33,193 nt of DNA from Blastococcus sp. (GTDB taxonomy: Bacteria > Actinomycetota > Actinomycetes > Mycobacteriales > Geodermatophilaceae). Shown piece by piece: positions 8,626 through 21,198 of this stretch. The notes below the pieces were generated by a model that worked only from the letters and a program-made list of their open reading frames with translations, was not told the origin of the DNA and searched no databases. Every line of letters begins with the position of its first letter. Within the stretch, counting starts at the first letter, position 1. The stretch lies in contig JAOPWJ010000159.1 of NCBI GenBank assembly GCA_025965715.1, forward strand, positions 1-33,193. Reading direction: 5' to 3'. A program made the position numbers and the translations under genes.

Positions 8626-9362
8626 CACCGCCCCCGGCGGACGGCGGACTCGACCACCGCTTGCGCGGTCTGGGTGACACTCGTGCCTTCCTGCTGGGCG
8701 CGGGCGAGCAGGGCTCGGAACGCGGTGTCCTCGTCCACCGCGTTGCGACCCATGAGCAGGCCCTTCGCCATGCTGATCAGATCCCGACCCCGGATCGCCT
8801 TGCGCATACCGTCGCTCAGTCGCTCGGCGCGCTCTCGCGTCTGCAGGTTGGCGACGAAGATCGCCGACTGCGCGGCGAACAGGCGCAGGCGTTCTTCACC
8901 GGCAGCGTCGAAGGTCCCGGGCTCGTCGGCGTAGACCTTGAGGGCGCCCACCGAGATGTCACCGGCCACCATCGGTGCGCTCATGGCGGCGCGCAGCCCG
9001 AGGCGTGTGGCGGCCGCCGACCATCGGGGCCACCGTGAATCCGTCTCGAGGTCGTCCATCCGGACCAGTTCGCGCGTCTCGGCCGCGGTCAGGCACGGGC
9101 CCTCGTCCAGCTCGTACTGCAGCCTGTCCGCCTGGCGCACCCGGTCGTTGGTGCTCCCGGAGGACCGCCGCCCGCTCTCGTCGACGATGCTCACCCCGGC
9201 CCCGGTCGAGCCTGGAACCGTCTCCTGGGCCAGCGTGCTGAGCAGCCCGAGTGAGGTCTCAACGGTCTCCTCCGACAGCAGGAGGCCCGACATCCGGGCG
9301 AACACGCCAGACAGCTCGTCGGTCAGGGGCAGGTTCTGGGCCTGCGGTCGGGTCGCACTCAT
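8625..9362 (-). CDS. GAF and ANTAR domain-containing protein (putative RNA-binding antiterminator)
   Basis: GAF-like centre and C-terminal ANTAR signature (LSDGMRKAIRGRDLISMAKGLLMGRNAVDEDTAFRALLARAQQEGTSVTQTAQAVVES). Confidence 0.88.
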   Translation of the reverse strand: MSATRPQAQNLPLTDELSGVFARMSGLLLSEETVETSLGLLSTLAQETVPGSTGAGVSIVDESGRRSSGSTNDRVRQADRLQYELDEGPCLTAAETRELVRMDDLETDSRWPRWSAAATRLGLRAAMSAPMVAGDISVGALKVYADEPGTFDAAGEERLRLFAAQSAIFVANLQTRERAERLSDGMRKAIRGRDLISMAKGLLMGRNAVDEDTAFRALLARAQQEGTSVTQTAQAVVESAVRRGR

Positions 9363-9474
9363 CTGCGCCTCATCCGTGGCGAGCGGCGGTCCGCCGGATG
9401 TCTCGACGGCCGTCGTCCTTCAGGAAGGTGATCAGCGCCGACGGCCAGTAAACGTGGCACGTCCGCGCCCTTGT

Positions 9475-10089
9475 TCACGGCAGCGTGGAGAACCCGGCGC
9501 CATCGTCGTCCGCGGTCCCGTCGACGCGCAGACCGGCCCGTGCGCGGGTGTTCTCGGCGGCGAAGGCGCGCGCTTCGCTCTGCTGCCATCGCCGCCAGTG
9601 CGCGGCCAGCTCGGCGCCGTCCCGGGCCAGGCCCCGCGCCAGTCGAAGCGTCGGGGGCGCCTCGACCCAGACGAGCAGCGTCGTCCACCGAGCCAGGGCG
9701 CGGGCGCCGCAGCCGCAGCCTTCCACGATCACGACGGGAGCGGGTGGCACGAGCACCGCGTCAGCGGAGAAGGCGCCGGCCGCCCAGTCGTAGGGGTGGT
9801 ACGCGCCCGGGCGGCCCGCGGCGAGCGGACGCAGCACTCCCGCGGCCAGCCGGGGGACGGCGCCGGTGAGGGTCCAGCCGGCGTAGAGGTCGTCCATGTG
9901 GACGACGGGAGTTCGATTCCCGAGGGCGTCCTGCAGACGGCCCGCGAAGGTCGTCTTACCCGACCCCGCCGGGCCGTCGACGCAGATCAGCCGGGTGCTG
10001 CCCAACGCGGGCGGTGCCGCGAGCAGCGCTGCCGCCAGTCCGACGTAGGTGGTCGCCCCCGTCGGCCTCAGCCGAGGGCGAGGGTCCAC
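9475..10089 (-). CDS. uridine-kinase-like P-loop NTPase
   Basis: Walker A DGPAGSGKTTFAGRL, HMDDLYAGW, PYDW, VIVEGCGCG; GTG start at 10089 overlaps the upstream gene end by 22 nt. Confidence 0.82.
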   Translation of the reverse strand: MDPRPRLRPTGATTYVGLAAALLAAPPALGSTRLICVDGPAGSGKTTFAGRLQDALGNRTPVVHMDDLYAGWTLTGAVPRLAAGVLRPLAAGRPGAYHPYDWAAGAFSADAVLVPPAPVVIVEGCGCGARALARWTTLLVWVEAPPTLRLARGLARDGAELAAHWRRWQQSEARAFAAENTRARAGLRVDGTADDDGAGFSTLP

Positions 10090-11114
10090 GTCGGCACCGC
10101 TCCGCCGCTGCTGGTCACCAGGCCGCGGCTGGCCAGCAGGCGCACGTGCGCGTCGGTCTCCGTGACCGCGAAGATCCGCATCCGCCGCTCGTACTGCTCC
10201 CACGGCCGCGACCAGGTCAGCTGTGCGGCCAGCTGCCAGGGCGTGCTGTGCGGATGGTCGCGGATGGCGTCCAGCAGCTCGGCGAGCCGGTGTTCGTGAT
10301 GGGCCTCGATCGCGGCGGTCCGCTCGGTCAGGCCGCGGAAGCGCCACTCGTGTGCCGGCAGCACTTCCGCGGGTTCCTGGCTCCCGATCCGGTCGAGGGC
10401 GGCGAGGTAGTCGCGCAGTGGGTCAGCGAGGCCGTCGGAGGTCGTCGAGATGTTCGGGGTGATCCGCGGCAGGACGTGGTCGCCGGAGAACAGCAGGCCC
10501 GTGCGTTCCTCGGCGAAGCAGAGGTGGCCGGGCGTGTGGCCAGGCGTGTGGACAGCGCGCAGAGACCAGCCCGGAAGGTCGGCGGTGTCGCCGTCCTCGA
10601 GCAGCCGGTCAGGGATCGCCATGCTGGTGAAGGGCACGAGCCGCTCGGCGGGACCCACGTCGGCCACCGCCTCGTCGTGATCCGCGCCGAGTGATACCAG
10701 GAAGGTGATCTCGGCCGCCACGAACGCCGCCGCATCCCGGTGGGACGGCGAGCCGACGATGGCGGCGTCGGCTGGGTGCATGGCCACCCACGCGCTCGAC
10801 GCCTGCCGGATCCGCTCGGCCAGGCCCAGGTGATCGAAGTGCAGGTGGGTGACGAGCAGCCCGCGTACGTCTTCGACCGAGCCGCCGATCGACGCCAGAC
10901 CGCTCGTGAGCGCGGCCCACCCCTCGTCGCTGTCCCAGCCGGCGTCGATCAGGCCGAGACCGCCGCCCTCGAGGGCGAAGGCGTAGACGCTGACGTAGCG
11001 CAGCGGCCCCGGCATCGGGACCGGGATCGACCACAGCCCGTCCCGGAGCTGCTCCACGGGCGGCACCGCCCGCGTCTGCCAGGCCTCGTGCTGGGCCGAC
11101 CCGGTGATCTCCAC
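10068..11114 (-). CDS. MBL-fold metallo-hydrolase
   Basis: LLVTHLHFDHLGLAERI (HxHxDH), HTPGHTPGHLCF, LLFSGDHVLPRITP; GTG start proposed. Confidence 0.9.
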   Translation of the reverse strand: MEITGSAQHEAWQTRAVPPVEQLRDGLWSIPVPMPGPLRYVSVYAFALEGGGLGLIDAGWDSDEGWAALTSGLASIGGSVEDVRGLLVTHLHFDHLGLAERIRQASSAWVAMHPADAAIVGSPSHRDAAAFVAAEITFLVSLGADHDEAVADVGPAERLVPFTSMAIPDRLLEDGDTADLPGWSLRAVHTPGHTPGHLCFAEERTGLLFSGDHVLPRITPNISTTSDGLADPLRDYLAALDRIGSQEPAEVLPAHEWRFRGLTERTAAIEAHHEHRLAELLDAIRDHPHSTPWQLAAQLTWSRPWEQYERRMRIFAVTETDAHVRLLASRGLVTSSGGAVPTWTLALG

Positions 11115-11158
11115 GTCCTCGCACTCTGCCAGCCGCCCGGTGGTGGGCTCCTGCCACC

Positions 11159-11665
11159 ATGGGCATCGTGTCCGATGCCCCGCACTCCGACGCCGTTCCG
11201 CCGCCCGGCTCCGTGGCGGCCGTGCCGCGGCGCATGCGGCTGGTCTGCGCGGTGGTCGCGGCGGTGATCGTCGCCGTGATGGTGGTGGCCGCGCGTGCAC
11301 TGTCGTCATCGCACGGGGTCGTCACCTACCACCTGTCCGACCAGTACGGCCTGGCCGCACTCGGACTGCTCCTGGGCGTCGGCGTGCTCCTGCTGGGCCG
11401 TTCCCGCGTCGACGCCGACGCCGCAGGGGTGCGCATCCGGAACATCGCCGTGAGCCACGAGTTCCCGTGGCAGGCCGTGCGCGCCGTCCATTTCGACCGG
11501 AAGTCCTCGTGGGCGTCCCTGGTGCTGGAGAACCAGGACGAGGTGGCGGTGCTTGCCATCCAGGCGGTCGACAAGGAGCGCGCCGTCCGTGCCGTGCAGG
11601 GCCTTCGCCGGCTGCACGCCGCGGCCCGCGCCAAGGACCCCAAGCCGCCGCCGCTGCTGTACTGA
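11159..11665 (+). CDS. PH-domain-like membrane protein
   Basis: Two hydrophobic helices followed by VDADAAGVRIRNIAVSHEFPWQAVRAVHFDRKSSWASLVLENQDEVAVLAIQAVDKERA. Confidence 0.8.
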   Translation: MGIVSDAPHSDAVPPPGSVAAVPRRMRLVCAVVAAVIVAVMVVAARALSSSHGVVTYHLSDQYGLAALGLLLGVGVLLLGRSRVDADAAGVRIRNIAVSHEFPWQAVRAVHFDRKSSWASLVLENQDEVAVLAIQAVDKERAVRAVQGLRRLHAAARAKDPKPPPLLY

Positions 11666-11699
11666 CCCGGGAGTTACCTGTCGGGCCGGCGACGCTGTA

Positions 11700-11983
11700 G
11701 GGTGGGTGAGCCTCCCCCCGCTACATCGAGGCGCGCGAACCATCCAGTGGCCCCACCCCGGGCCACTGATCCAAGAGGAGCCCGCTCCCACCTGACGCCG
11801 TCCAGGCGACCAGGTCCCCGGATCGCGAGAGCCGGCCATCGGTCGGCTGTCGCGTCGTGCACGTGCCTCCCGGTGCGTGCACACCGGAGAGTCGGGCCCC
11901 GTGAGCTGATGCTCCCGGGGCCTTCGTTCTCTCGGCATCCGGGACGGGCGCGACTCCTCCCATGCAAGAGCAGAGGAGAGGCC
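11700..11983 (+). promoter_or_regulatory. structured infC 5' leader
   Basis: Perfect or near-perfect hairpins CAGTGGCCC/GGGCCACTG (11745-11768), GCGAgAGCCG/CGGCTgTCGC (11825-11853), GTGCACG/CGTGCAC (11857-11882), then a terminator-like hairpin and a possible SD-sequestering CTCCTC/GAGGAG pairing (11954-11978). Confidence 0.55.
11894..11933 (+). terminator. terminator-like hairpin in the infC leader (candidate attenuator)
   Basis: GGCCCCG (11895-11901) pairs with CGGGGCC (11916-11922), followed by ttcgttctctc. Confidence 0.5.
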
Positions 11984-12571
11984 ATCACCGAGCCACGCAT
12001 CAACGACCGTATCCGTGTCCCCGAGGTCCGACTGGTCGGTCCCGAGGGCGAGCAGGTCGGCGTCGTGTCGATCGGCGAAGCGCTGCGCCTGGCTCAGGAC
12101 TCGGAGCTCGACCTCGTCGAGGTCGCTCCCATGGCCAAGCCGCCCGTCGCCAAGCTCATGGACTACGGGAAGTTCAAGTACGAGTCTGCGCAGAAGGCCC
12201 GCGAGGCCCGGCGGAACCAGGCGCTCACCGTCATCAAAGAGATGCGGCTGCGCCTCAAGATCGATCCGCACGACTACGAGACCAAGAAGGGCCACGTCGA
12301 GCGCTTCCTCAAGGGCGGCGACAAGGTCAAGATCACCGTCATGTTCCGCGGCCGGGAGCAGTCCCGCCCGGAGATGGGCTACCGCCTGCTGCAGCGGCTG
12401 GCGGCCGACGTCCAGGAGCTGGGCGTCGTCGAGTCCAACCCGAAGCAGGACGGCCGCAACATGGTCATGGTGATCGCACCGCACCGGAACCAGGCAGCGA
12501 GCGACGCCGCACGCCGCACGGCGAAGGCGGAGAAGCAGTCGTCGTCCGAGGAGCAGGCCCCCACCGCCTGA
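11984..12571 (+). CDS. infC: translation initiation factor IF-3, probable ATC start codon
   Basis: [67 protein letters not shown]... typical IF-3; AGGAG 5-9 nt upstream of ATC at 11984. Confidence 0.95.
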   Translation: MTEPRINDRIRVPEVRLVGPEGEQVGVVSIGEALRLAQDSELDLVEVAPMAKPPVAKLMDYGKFKYESAQKAREARRNQALTVIKEMRLRLKIDPHDYETKKGHVERFLKGGDKVKITVMFRGREQSRPEMGYRLLQRLAADVQELGVVESNPKQDGRNMVMVIAPHRNQAASDAARRTAKAEKQSSSEEQAPTA

Positions 12572-12575
12572 AGAA

Positions 12576-12630
12576 GGGGCCCTCCTGCCCCGGCACGCGC
12601 AAGCTCGCGACGGGGCCCTGCACGAGGGCC
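12576..12630. repeat. extragenic palindromic element, copy A
   Basis: GGCCCTC...GAGGGCC outer stem, CCCCG...CGGGG inner stem; 28-nt core cacgcgcaagctcgcgacggggccctgc. Confidence 0.6.
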
Positions 12631-12665
12631 GGCGACGTACCGACACAGACGAACAGGACGAGGAC

Positions 12666-12860
12666 ATGCCGAAGCAGAAGACCCACAAGGGCGCGAGCAA
12701 GCGGATTCGCGTCACGGGCACCGGCAAGCTGGTGGCCGAGCACACGAACAACCAGCACAAGTTCGAGCACAAGTCGTCCTCCCGCAAGCGGCGCATCTCG
12801 GGAACCGGCGTGCTCTCGCCGGCCGACACCAGCCGTATGCGCAAGCTGCTCGGTCGCTGA
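12666..12860 (+). CDS. rpmI: 50S ribosomal protein L35 (bL35)
   Basis: MPKQKTHKGASKRIRVTGTGKLVAEHTNNQHKFEHKSSSRKRRISGTGVLSPADTSRMRKLLGR. Confidence 0.97.
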   Translation: MPKQKTHKGASKRIRVTGTGKLVAEHTNNQHKFEHKSSSRKRRISGTGVLSPADTSRMRKLLGR

Positions 12861-12896
12861 CCGCCCTCCCCGTAACCAAAAGACAGGAGCTCTCAC

Positions 12897-13283
12897 GTGG
12901 CACGCGTGAAGCGGGCGGTCAACGCCCAGAAGAAGCGCCGCGCAACCCTCGAGGCCGCCAGCGGCTACCGCGGTCAGCGTTCGCGCCTGTACCGCAAGGC
13001 CAAGGAGCAGCTGCTCCACTCGGCGACCTATGCCTACCGCGACCGCAAGGTCCGCAAGGGTGACTTCCGTAAGCTGTGGATCACCCGGATCAACGCTGCG
13101 GCGCGCCTGAACGACATGACCTACAACCGGTTCATCCAAGGGCTCAATCTGGCCGGTATCGAGCTGGACCGTCGCGTCCTCGCCGAGCTGGCCGTGAATG
13201 AGCCGGCCGCGTTCGCCGCGCTGGTGGAGACGGCGCGCGCCGCGGTCGCCGCCGCTCGGGCGACCGAGGGCCAGGCAGCCTGA
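12897..13283 (+). CDS. rplT: 50S ribosomal protein L20 (bL20)
   Basis: [65 protein letters not shown] start. Confidence 0.97.
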   Translation: MARVKRAVNAQKKRRATLEAASGYRGQRSRLYRKAKEQLLHSATYAYRDRKVRKGDFRKLWITRINAAARLNDMTYNRFIQGLNLAGIELDRRVLAELAVNEPAAFAALVETARAAVAAARATEGQAA

Positions 13284-13464
13284 GGGTCGGACCGACTCTG
13301 CAGCACGCATGTCCGACGCCGTCGGTGACCGGGTCCCCGTGGCCGGCACCGGCGGCGTCGGCGTCGGGGCGGGCGACCGCGGTGCCGTCCGGGGCGGCGA
13401 CGTCGACGGGAAACGCCGTCCTCGTCAGCCGCGTCCCCGGGCTCACCGGGAGAGGAGCGCCGGA

Positions 13465-14250
13465 GTGACCGATCTGCTCACCGAGCGCTCCGCCCGCATC
13501 GTCGGCGCCCGCAAGCTCACCCGCCGGGCCGGGCGGGACGCCGCCGGGCTCTTCCTCGCCGAGGGCCGGCAGGCCGTCGCCGAGGCGCTCGCCGATCCGT
13601 CGGGGGTTCACGAGGTCTTCGCCACCGAGGCCGCGGCGGCCGCGCACCGTGACCTGCTGGCGACGACGGCGGTGCGGATACGGCTGGTCACCGAGAAGGC
13701 CGCGGCCTGCCTGTCCGAGACGGTGACGCCGCAGGGGCTCATCGCCGTGTGCGGGCTCCGGGACGTCGGCGTCGAGGCGTTCAGCGCGAACCCGCCACGG
13801 CTGGCCGTCGGTCTTGCCGAGCTCGCCGATCCGGGCAACGCGGGCACCGTGCTGCGGACGGCGGACGCCTGTGGTGCCGGGGCGGTCGTCTTCGGCGCCG
13901 GATCGACCGACCCCTACGGCGGCAAGGCGGTGCGGGCAAGCGCCGGCAGTCTCTTCCACGTCGACGTCGTTCGAGGGGCGCCGCTGGGTCCGCTCATCGA
14001 GGCGGTGCAGGGTGCGGGGGTGACCGTGCTGGCCGCCGACGGCAGGGGAGAGGTGGGCCTCGACGAGCTGACGACCGAGCTCGCCGGGCCCGTGCTGTGG
14101 CTGTTCGGCAACGAGGCCCGCGGAGTGCCGCCCGGGCTGGCCGCACTGGCCGACGCCCGGGTCCGCATCCCTATGCGCGGTCGAGCGGAGAGCCTCAATC
14201 TCGCGGCGGCCGCGGCGATCTGCCTCTACACGACCCAGCTCGCCCAGTAG
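13465..14250 (+). CDS. TrmH/SpoU-family RNA 2'-O-methyltransferase
   Basis: LADPGNAGTVLRTADACGAGAVVF, LWLFGNEARGVPPGLAALAD, IPMRGRAESLNLAAAAAICLY (SpoU motifs 1-3); GTG start. Confidence 0.92.
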   Translation: MTDLLTERSARIVGARKLTRRAGRDAAGLFLAEGRQAVAEALADPSGVHEVFATEAAAAAHRDLLATTAVRIRLVTEKAAACLSETVTPQGLIAVCGLRDVGVEAFSANPPRLAVGLAELADPGNAGTVLRTADACGAGAVVFGAGSTDPYGGKAVRASAGSLFHVDVVRGAPLGPLIEAVQGAGVTVLAADGRGEVGLDELTTELAGPVLWLFGNEARGVPPGLAALADARVRIPMRGRAESLNLAAAAAICLYTTQLAQ

Positions 14251-14254
14251 GAAC

Positions 14255-14304
14255 GTCCCGCTGCTGCTGTCCTCACCACGCGCAGGCTCGCGGCGGGACC
14301 CTGC
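14255..14304. repeat. extragenic palindromic element, copy B
   Basis: GTCCCGC...GCGGGAC stem; core cacgcgcaggctcgcggcgggaccctgc is 25/28 identical to the copy A core. Confidence 0.6.
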
Positions 14305-14469
14305 GGGGAGCCGCTGGATGACGGGAGCGGACGAGTTGTCCGCCACGATCGGGCGAACGAGGCCACGGCCGTCCCGTGACGGCGCAGCGGCGAGCGCCGG
14401 GGCCCGGGGCGCGGCGAAGGCGGATAGACGGCGCGCCGAAGCTCTCGGGGGTACGGGCGAGCATCGGCG

Positions 14470-14640
14470 GGGCGGGAGGCACTCCTCGGCGATCTCGGCC
14501 AGGACGCACTGCACGTGCGACTGAGCCGGGGTCGTCGCCGTAAATGGCGCGCGGCATCTGCTGCATGAGCAGACACTCGAACCAGATCCCGGCGCCGGAG
14601 CTCGAGCAGTACTCGTGGATGGTGAGCGTGACGCGCTTTT
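14470..14640 (-). pseudogene. possible decayed reading frame of unknown family
   Basis: Reverse strand EKRVTLTIHEYCSSSGAGIWFECLLMQQMPRAIYGDDPG then, one frame shifted, QSHVQCVLAEIAEECLPP; high GC3 switches frame near 14520; no credible start codon. Confidence 0.35.
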
Positions 14641-14940
14641 CCGCATTCAAGGAGTGCCACCGCGGCCTGCCGTACGGCGTGGACACTCGGTGACAGAACG
14701 TAGAGAGCCGCCGGGATCGTCGCGGCCCAGTCGATGCCCACGTCGGGTCGCAGGGCGACCGAGCCGCCGACCCGGGCAGCCGACGCGAGCAGCACGTCCG
14801 AGCAGCCGGACCGAGCGGCCGGACCGACAGCTCCTGGCGGCCGATGGGCCTCGTGCCCGAGGGCTGGCGCGGAGGTGCCGGACGGCAACGTGGCGGTGGA
14901 CGGCGAGTTCCCGGATCGACGAGCGTGGCCGTGAGAGAAG

Positions 14941-15648
14941 GTGCCCGTAACCGTGAAACACACGAAACAGACGGGTAAGGCACCTCGGGGGACGGCAGAT
15001 GTCCCGCCATCGCCCGGGGGGACGCCCGCCCCGGACGGACGCCGCTCGCGATGGACCGAGCACCGGCGGGCCCGCCGGGAGGAGCTGACGGCGGCCGGGG
15101 TGGAGGCGGTGCGCCTCGCCGGACCGGAGTTCGCCGTCGACGACGTCGCCCGCAGCGCCGGCGTCTCCAAGACAGTCATCTACCGCTACTTCAGCGACAA
15201 GGACGAGCTCGTCGACGCCGTCCTCGAGCGGATCTCGGCCGTCGTCCTGCTGCCCCGGCTGCTGGGCGAGCTGGCCCGCGACCACCGTGACGACCGCGCC
15301 CGGCTGTACGCCGTCATCGCCGCCTTCGTCGCCATCATCGAGGACGAGCCGGCGCTCTACCGCTTCGCCTACGCCCACGTCGGCCGTTCGGGGCGGACCG
15401 ACCTGGTGGCCGCCACCGAGCGGCAGATCGCCGACGCGCTGGGCACCGCCATGGCCGAGCGTCTGGCCGAGGCCGGCCGGCCGACGGCGGCGGCCATGAC
15501 ATGGGCGTACGGCGTCGTCGGCATGGTGCAGCTGGCAGCGCACTGGTGGTCCGGCGCGCGCACCGTGCCGGCACCCGAGCTGGTCGAGCAGCTCACCGCC
15601 CTCGCCCACGCTGGCCTGGGTGCACTGCTGCCGCCGGCCAAGCCCTGA
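14941..15648 (+). CDS. TetR-family transcriptional regulator
   Basis: FAVDDVARSAGVSKTVIYRYFSDKDELVDAVLERI HTH; start codon uncertain (GTG 14941 or 14953). Confidence 0.9.
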   Translation: MPVTVKHTKQTGKAPRGTADVPPSPGGTPAPDGRRSRWTEHRRARREELTAAGVEAVRLAGPEFAVDDVARSAGVSKTVIYRYFSDKDELVDAVLERISAVVLLPRLLGELARDHRDDRARLYAVIAAFVAIIEDEPALYRFAYAHVGRSGRTDLVAATERQIADALGTAMAERLAEAGRPTAAAMTWAYGVVGMVQLAAHWWSGARTVPAPELVEQLTALAHAGLGALLPPAKP

Positions 15649-15701
15649 GGACGACGCTCCGAGCGTCGACCAGGGCGGCGACAGCTCGGAGGGCGACGTC
15701 A

Positions 15702-15729
15702 CCGCACCGTCGAGTCCTGGACGGTGCGG
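15702..15729. terminator. bidirectional terminator-like hairpin between convergent genes
   Basis: CCGCACCGTC-gagtcctg-GACGGTGCGG, perfect 10-bp stem. Confidence 0.65.
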
Positions 15730-15744
15730 CCGGCTGACCCTGGC

Positions 15745-20257
<4,513 letters not shown>

Positions 20258-20311
20258 GGAACTCGTGCCGCTCACGCCTCGCACGCTCGCCGTGAGCCTC
20301 CGGACGAGGCC
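20258..20311. repeat. extragenic palindromic element, possible diverged copy C
   Basis: GCTCACG (20270-20276) / CGTGAGC (20291-20297); partial resemblance to copies A and B around cgca-gctcgc and acgag-gcc. Confidence 0.4.
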
Positions 20312-21118
20312 ATGACCGCGCTCAGCGGGCAGGTCGCCCTGGTCACCGGGGCGTCCACGGGTATCGGACGGCATCTGGTCGCGGGGCTGGCCGCCCGCGG
20401 CATGGCGGTCGCCGGCCTGGCGCGCGGCGAGGACCGGCTGCGGACGGCGATGGACGAGGTGGCTGCCGCCACCGGCGCCCGCACGCTGGCGGTGGCCGCG
20501 GACGTGACCGACCGTGAGTCGGTGCAGGACGCCGTGGCCCGGGTCGTCGCCGAGCTCGGGCAGGTCGACCTGCTGGTCAACAACGCGGGCCTGCTCGATC
20601 CCGCGGAAGAGCCGCTGTGGGAGGCCGACCCCGACCAGTGGTGGCAGGTCGTGTCCAGCCATCTGCTCGGGCCTTTCCTGCTGTGCCGCACCGTCGTGCC
20701 GTGGATGGTCCTGCGCAACCGGGGCCGGATCGTCAACATCGCCAGTGGCCAGAGCCTGCGGGTGCGGCCGGAGTTCTCCGCCTACGGCGTCGGCAAGACG
20801 GGGCTGATGCGCATCACCGAGGCGCTGGCCGGTGCGCTCGACGGCTCGGACGTGCACGCCTTCGACCTCTCGCCGGGTGTCGTGGAGACGGACATGACGC
20901 GGTCCATGAGCATGTGGAAGGGCTTCACCGACTGGACGCCACCCGAGCGGGTGGTGGAGTTCGTCGCGGCGATCGCCGGCGGCGAGCTCGATCAGTGGTC
21001 GGGCCGATTCATGAGGGTGGGGGCCGACGACCCGGGAACCCTGGCCGGCATGACCCTCGAGGACGACGCCCGCCGGTTACGCCTTCGCCCGTACGGGGAC
21101 GACGACCCGCTCGCCTGA
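20312..21118 (+). CDS. SDR-family oxidoreductase
   Basis: ALVTGASTGIGRHLVAGLAARG, LLVNNAG, YGVGKTG (variant of YxxxK). Confidence 0.9.
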   Translation: MTALSGQVALVTGASTGIGRHLVAGLAARGMAVAGLARGEDRLRTAMDEVAAATGARTLAVAADVTDRESVQDAVARVVAELGQVDLLVNNAGLLDPAEEPLWEADPDQWWQVVSSHLLGPFLLCRTVVPWMVLRNRGRIVNIASGQSLRVRPEFSAYGVGKTGLMRITEALAGALDGSDVHAFDLSPGVVETDMTRSMSMWKGFTDWTPPERVVEFVAAIAGGELDQWSGRFMRVGADDPGTLAGMTLEDDARRLRLRPYGDDDPLA

Positions 21119-21137
21119 CCGTCGGCACGTGCCACGC

Positions 21138-21173
21138 GGGGCCTGACCTCGGTCGAGGGCCTCGCGGGGCCCC
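21138..21173. terminator. nested hairpin between convergent genes
   Basis: GGGGCC/GGCCCC outer stem and CCTCG-gt-CGAGG inner hairpin between convergent SDR and kinase genes. Confidence 0.5.
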
Positions 21174-21198
21174 CTCATCCTCGGCCTTGAGTGCTGGG

